64,000 nucleotides of DNA from Tsuneonella litorea (GTDB lineage Bacteria > Pseudomonadota > Alphaproteobacteria > Sphingomonadales > Sphingomonadaceae): assembly GCF_025154015.1 (NCBI RefSeq), contig NZ_JAOAMV010000001.1, positions 62,001 through 126,000 of the forward strand, read 5' to 3'. Shown here piece by piece: positions 62,606-64,000 of this stretch. Every line of letters starts with the position of its first letter. Position 1 is the stretch's first letter. Both the position numbers and the translations under genes were made by a program. Under the pieces are notes generated by a model. That model was not told where the DNA came from and made no database searches. It worked only from the letters and a program-made list of their open reading frames with translations.

Positions 62606-64000
62606 GGGTATCCCGCCGCACCGGCTGCCTGGCGATCGCGTTGCTGACGCTCGGTTCGTGCGGCGGCGGCGGCAGCAGCGGTTCGGGGGGATCGGCCGCG
62701 GCCCCCGCGCCCGCGACGCCCACGACGCCCGCGGCGGTCTACGCCGCCCCGACCCAGGACGCGTTGAGCGTCGCCGAGGTCCAGAGGATCATCGCCCAGG
62801 CGGTCGGCGAGGCCGACGCCCGCAAGCGCCCGGCGACGATCGCGGTGACCGACCGGGTCGGCAACGTCCTCGCCGTGTTCGTGATGAACGGCACGATCAA
62901 CCGCTCGCTCACCAGCCGCCTGACCGCGACGGGCGTGCTGAACGACAAGGACGTCGATCTCCAGGGCACCAACGTCGATTCGGTGATCGCGGCGATCTCC
63001 AAGGCGCTGACGGGGGCCTACCTGTCGTCGGGCGGCAACGCCTTCTCCACCCGCACCGCAAGCGAGATCGTCCAGTCCAACTTCCCCCCCGCCCCCAACA
63101 CCGTGGGGATCGAAAGCGGACCGCTCTCGGGGGTGCAGTTCAGCCAACTGCCGTGCTCGGACCTCAACACCCGGTTCGTGGCGGGCGGCGGCCCCGGAGC
63201 GTTCATCGGTCCCAAGCGCGCCCCGCTCGGCCTCGCAGCCGACCCAGGCGGGTTTCCGCTGTACAAGAACGGCGTGCTCGTCGGCGGGATCGGCGTCATG
63301 GCGGACGGCGACTACGCGTTCGATACCAACGTGACCGACCTGCTGGTCGACGACGAGGAGGCGATCGCACTTGCCGGGCTGCAGGGCTTCGCCGCACCGG
63401 ATTCGATCGTCGCGGACAGGATAACCGTCGATGGCGTGTCGCTGCGCTACAGCGACATGCGCGTTGCCGACCTGCACCCCCTGAAAAACGACTTTGCGGC
63501 GATCCAGGGCACGATCGGGCTTCTCGTCGGGGTAACCGGCTACAACAACGCGGCGATCATCCCCGGCACGCCCTACGGCACCGAGGCCAGCGGCTATCGC
63601 GCCGCCACCCCGGCGGAATTCGCCTTTCCGGACGCGTTCGTGCTTTCGAACGGCAGCGGCGCGAACCGCTACCCGATCCGCGGCGGAACCGACGCGGGCA
63701 GCGTCGCGCAACCGCTCACCGCCGCCGAATCGCGCGCAATCCTGGAAGAAGCCTACCGGGTGATGAGCCGCGCACGCGCGCAGATCCGCCGGCCGCTCGA
63801 CAGCCGGGCGCAGGTGACAATCAGCCTCGTCGATACCAACGGCAGTGTGCTGGGCATCGTCCGCGCACCCGATGCGCCCATTTTCGGCACCGACGTTTCG
63901 CTGCAGAAGGCGCGCACGGTGACTTTCTTCTCGGGGCCCAACGCGGCGAGCGACCTGCTCGGCAATCCGGATGCCGAAGTCGCCAACTACGTCGCGCGCG
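62602..64000 (+). CDS. Lipoprotein with two GlcG/HbpS-like domains, 5' part
   Basis: Open to the right edge; 466 codons are visible. The signal peptide ends in a lipobox (TLGSC, Cys20), so it should be a lipoprotein; a Gly/Ser/Ala/Pro linker follows. Domain 1 (about 50-300) resembles GlcG/HbpS (LSVAEVQRIIAQAVGEA, IAVTDRVGNVLAVFV, YKNGVLVGGIGVMADG, DEEAIALAGLQGF). A second copy starts near residue 375 (LTAAESRAILEEAYRVM, VTISLVDTNGSVLGIV). HbpS members bind heme at the cell surface. The ATG overlaps the cytochrome stop (ATGA). Role inferred: heme or redox partner of the cytochrome. Confidence 0.75.
   Translation, partial: MRVSRRTGCLAIALLTLGSCGGGGSSGSGGSAAAPAPATPTTPAAVYAAPTQDALSVAEVQRIIAQAVGEADARKRPATIAVTDRVGNVLAVFVMNGTINRSLTSRLTATGVLNDKDVDLQGTNVDSVIAAISKALTGAYLSSGGNAFSTRTASEIVQSNFPPAPNTVGIESGPLSGVQFSQLPCSDLNTRFVAGGGPGAFIGPKRAPLGLAADPGGFPLYKNGVLVGGIGVMADGDYAFDTNVTDLLVDDEEAIALAGLQGFAAPDSIVADRITVDGVSLRYSDMRVADLHPLKNDFAAIQGTIGLLVGVTGYNNAAIIPGTPYGTEASGYRAATPAEFAFPDAFVLSNGSGANRYPIRGGTDAGSVAQPLTAAESRAILEEAYRVMSRARAQIRRPLDSRAQVTISLVDTNGSVLGIVRAPDAPIFGTDVSLQKARTVTFFSGPNAASDLLGNPDAEVANYVAR

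Noticed and set aside
1-64000. tRNA genes, insertion sequences, prophage genes or restriction-modification systems
   Set aside because: None was found on reading either strand. No transposase, integrase or tRNA cloverleaf was recognised.

Overview
The window is a GC-rich, gene-dense stretch of an alphaproteobacterial chromosome. It most likely comes from a sphingomonad close to Erythrobacteraceae. The inference rests on gene order and families: mutM|ubiE-ubiB and coaBC-dut, rpsT-dnaA, rnpA-yidD-yidC-engB, a CC_3452-type secreted protein, UPF0262, a large TonB-dependent receptor, and GANTC sites clustered before dnaA. No tRNA, rRNA, CRISPR array, insertion sequence or prophage was seen.

Layout. 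0-9.4 kb: end of a YgjP-like metallopeptidase, riboflavin genes (ribD, ribE), a minus-strand coaBC-dut-response regulator operon, ubiE-ubiB, mutM and rpsT. 9.4-18.3 kb: dnaA, a ThiF/MoeB-type enzyme, a class III sirtuin, dapB, a voltage-gated K+ channel, nth, and rnpA-yidD-yidC-engB. 18.3-27.9 kb: a winged-helix/TPR regulator, small enzymes, an S1/P1 nuclease, dapE, two tandem DAACS transporters, and rpmH standing alone far from rnpA. 28-46.2 kb: comM-like AAA protein, TonB receptor plus TonB-like partner, HxlR regulator, rpmJ, an M14/S66/cytidine deaminase/GH25-like group, dnaB, a phospholipase-D-like enzyme, rpoZ, a DUF3667 protein and gdhA.

46.4-64 kb, the accessory region: seven consecutive plus-strand genes, mostly overlapping or only a few bases apart. 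They encode a secreted CHAT-domain protease, a CHASE2-adenylate cyclase, a FecR-like exported protein, a TpsB outer-membrane transporter, a 2360-residue TpsA-type exoprotein, an exported five-heme cytochrome c and a lipoprotein with two GlcG/HbpS-type domains. The last gene runs off the window. Taken together this looks like a cell-surface two-partner secretion system with its own proteolytic, cyclic-nucleotide and heme/redox components. It is the best candidate here for an undescribed system.

Regulation visible in sequence: rpsT, rpmH, rpmJ and rpoZ share a promoter pattern TTGAC(G/T), exactly 17 bases, then TAGGGG/TAGTGG/TAGGTG. Good intrinsic terminators follow rpsT, rpoZ, rpmJ and the CC_3452-type gene. 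Many starts are GTG or TTG. One transporter appears to use ATC.
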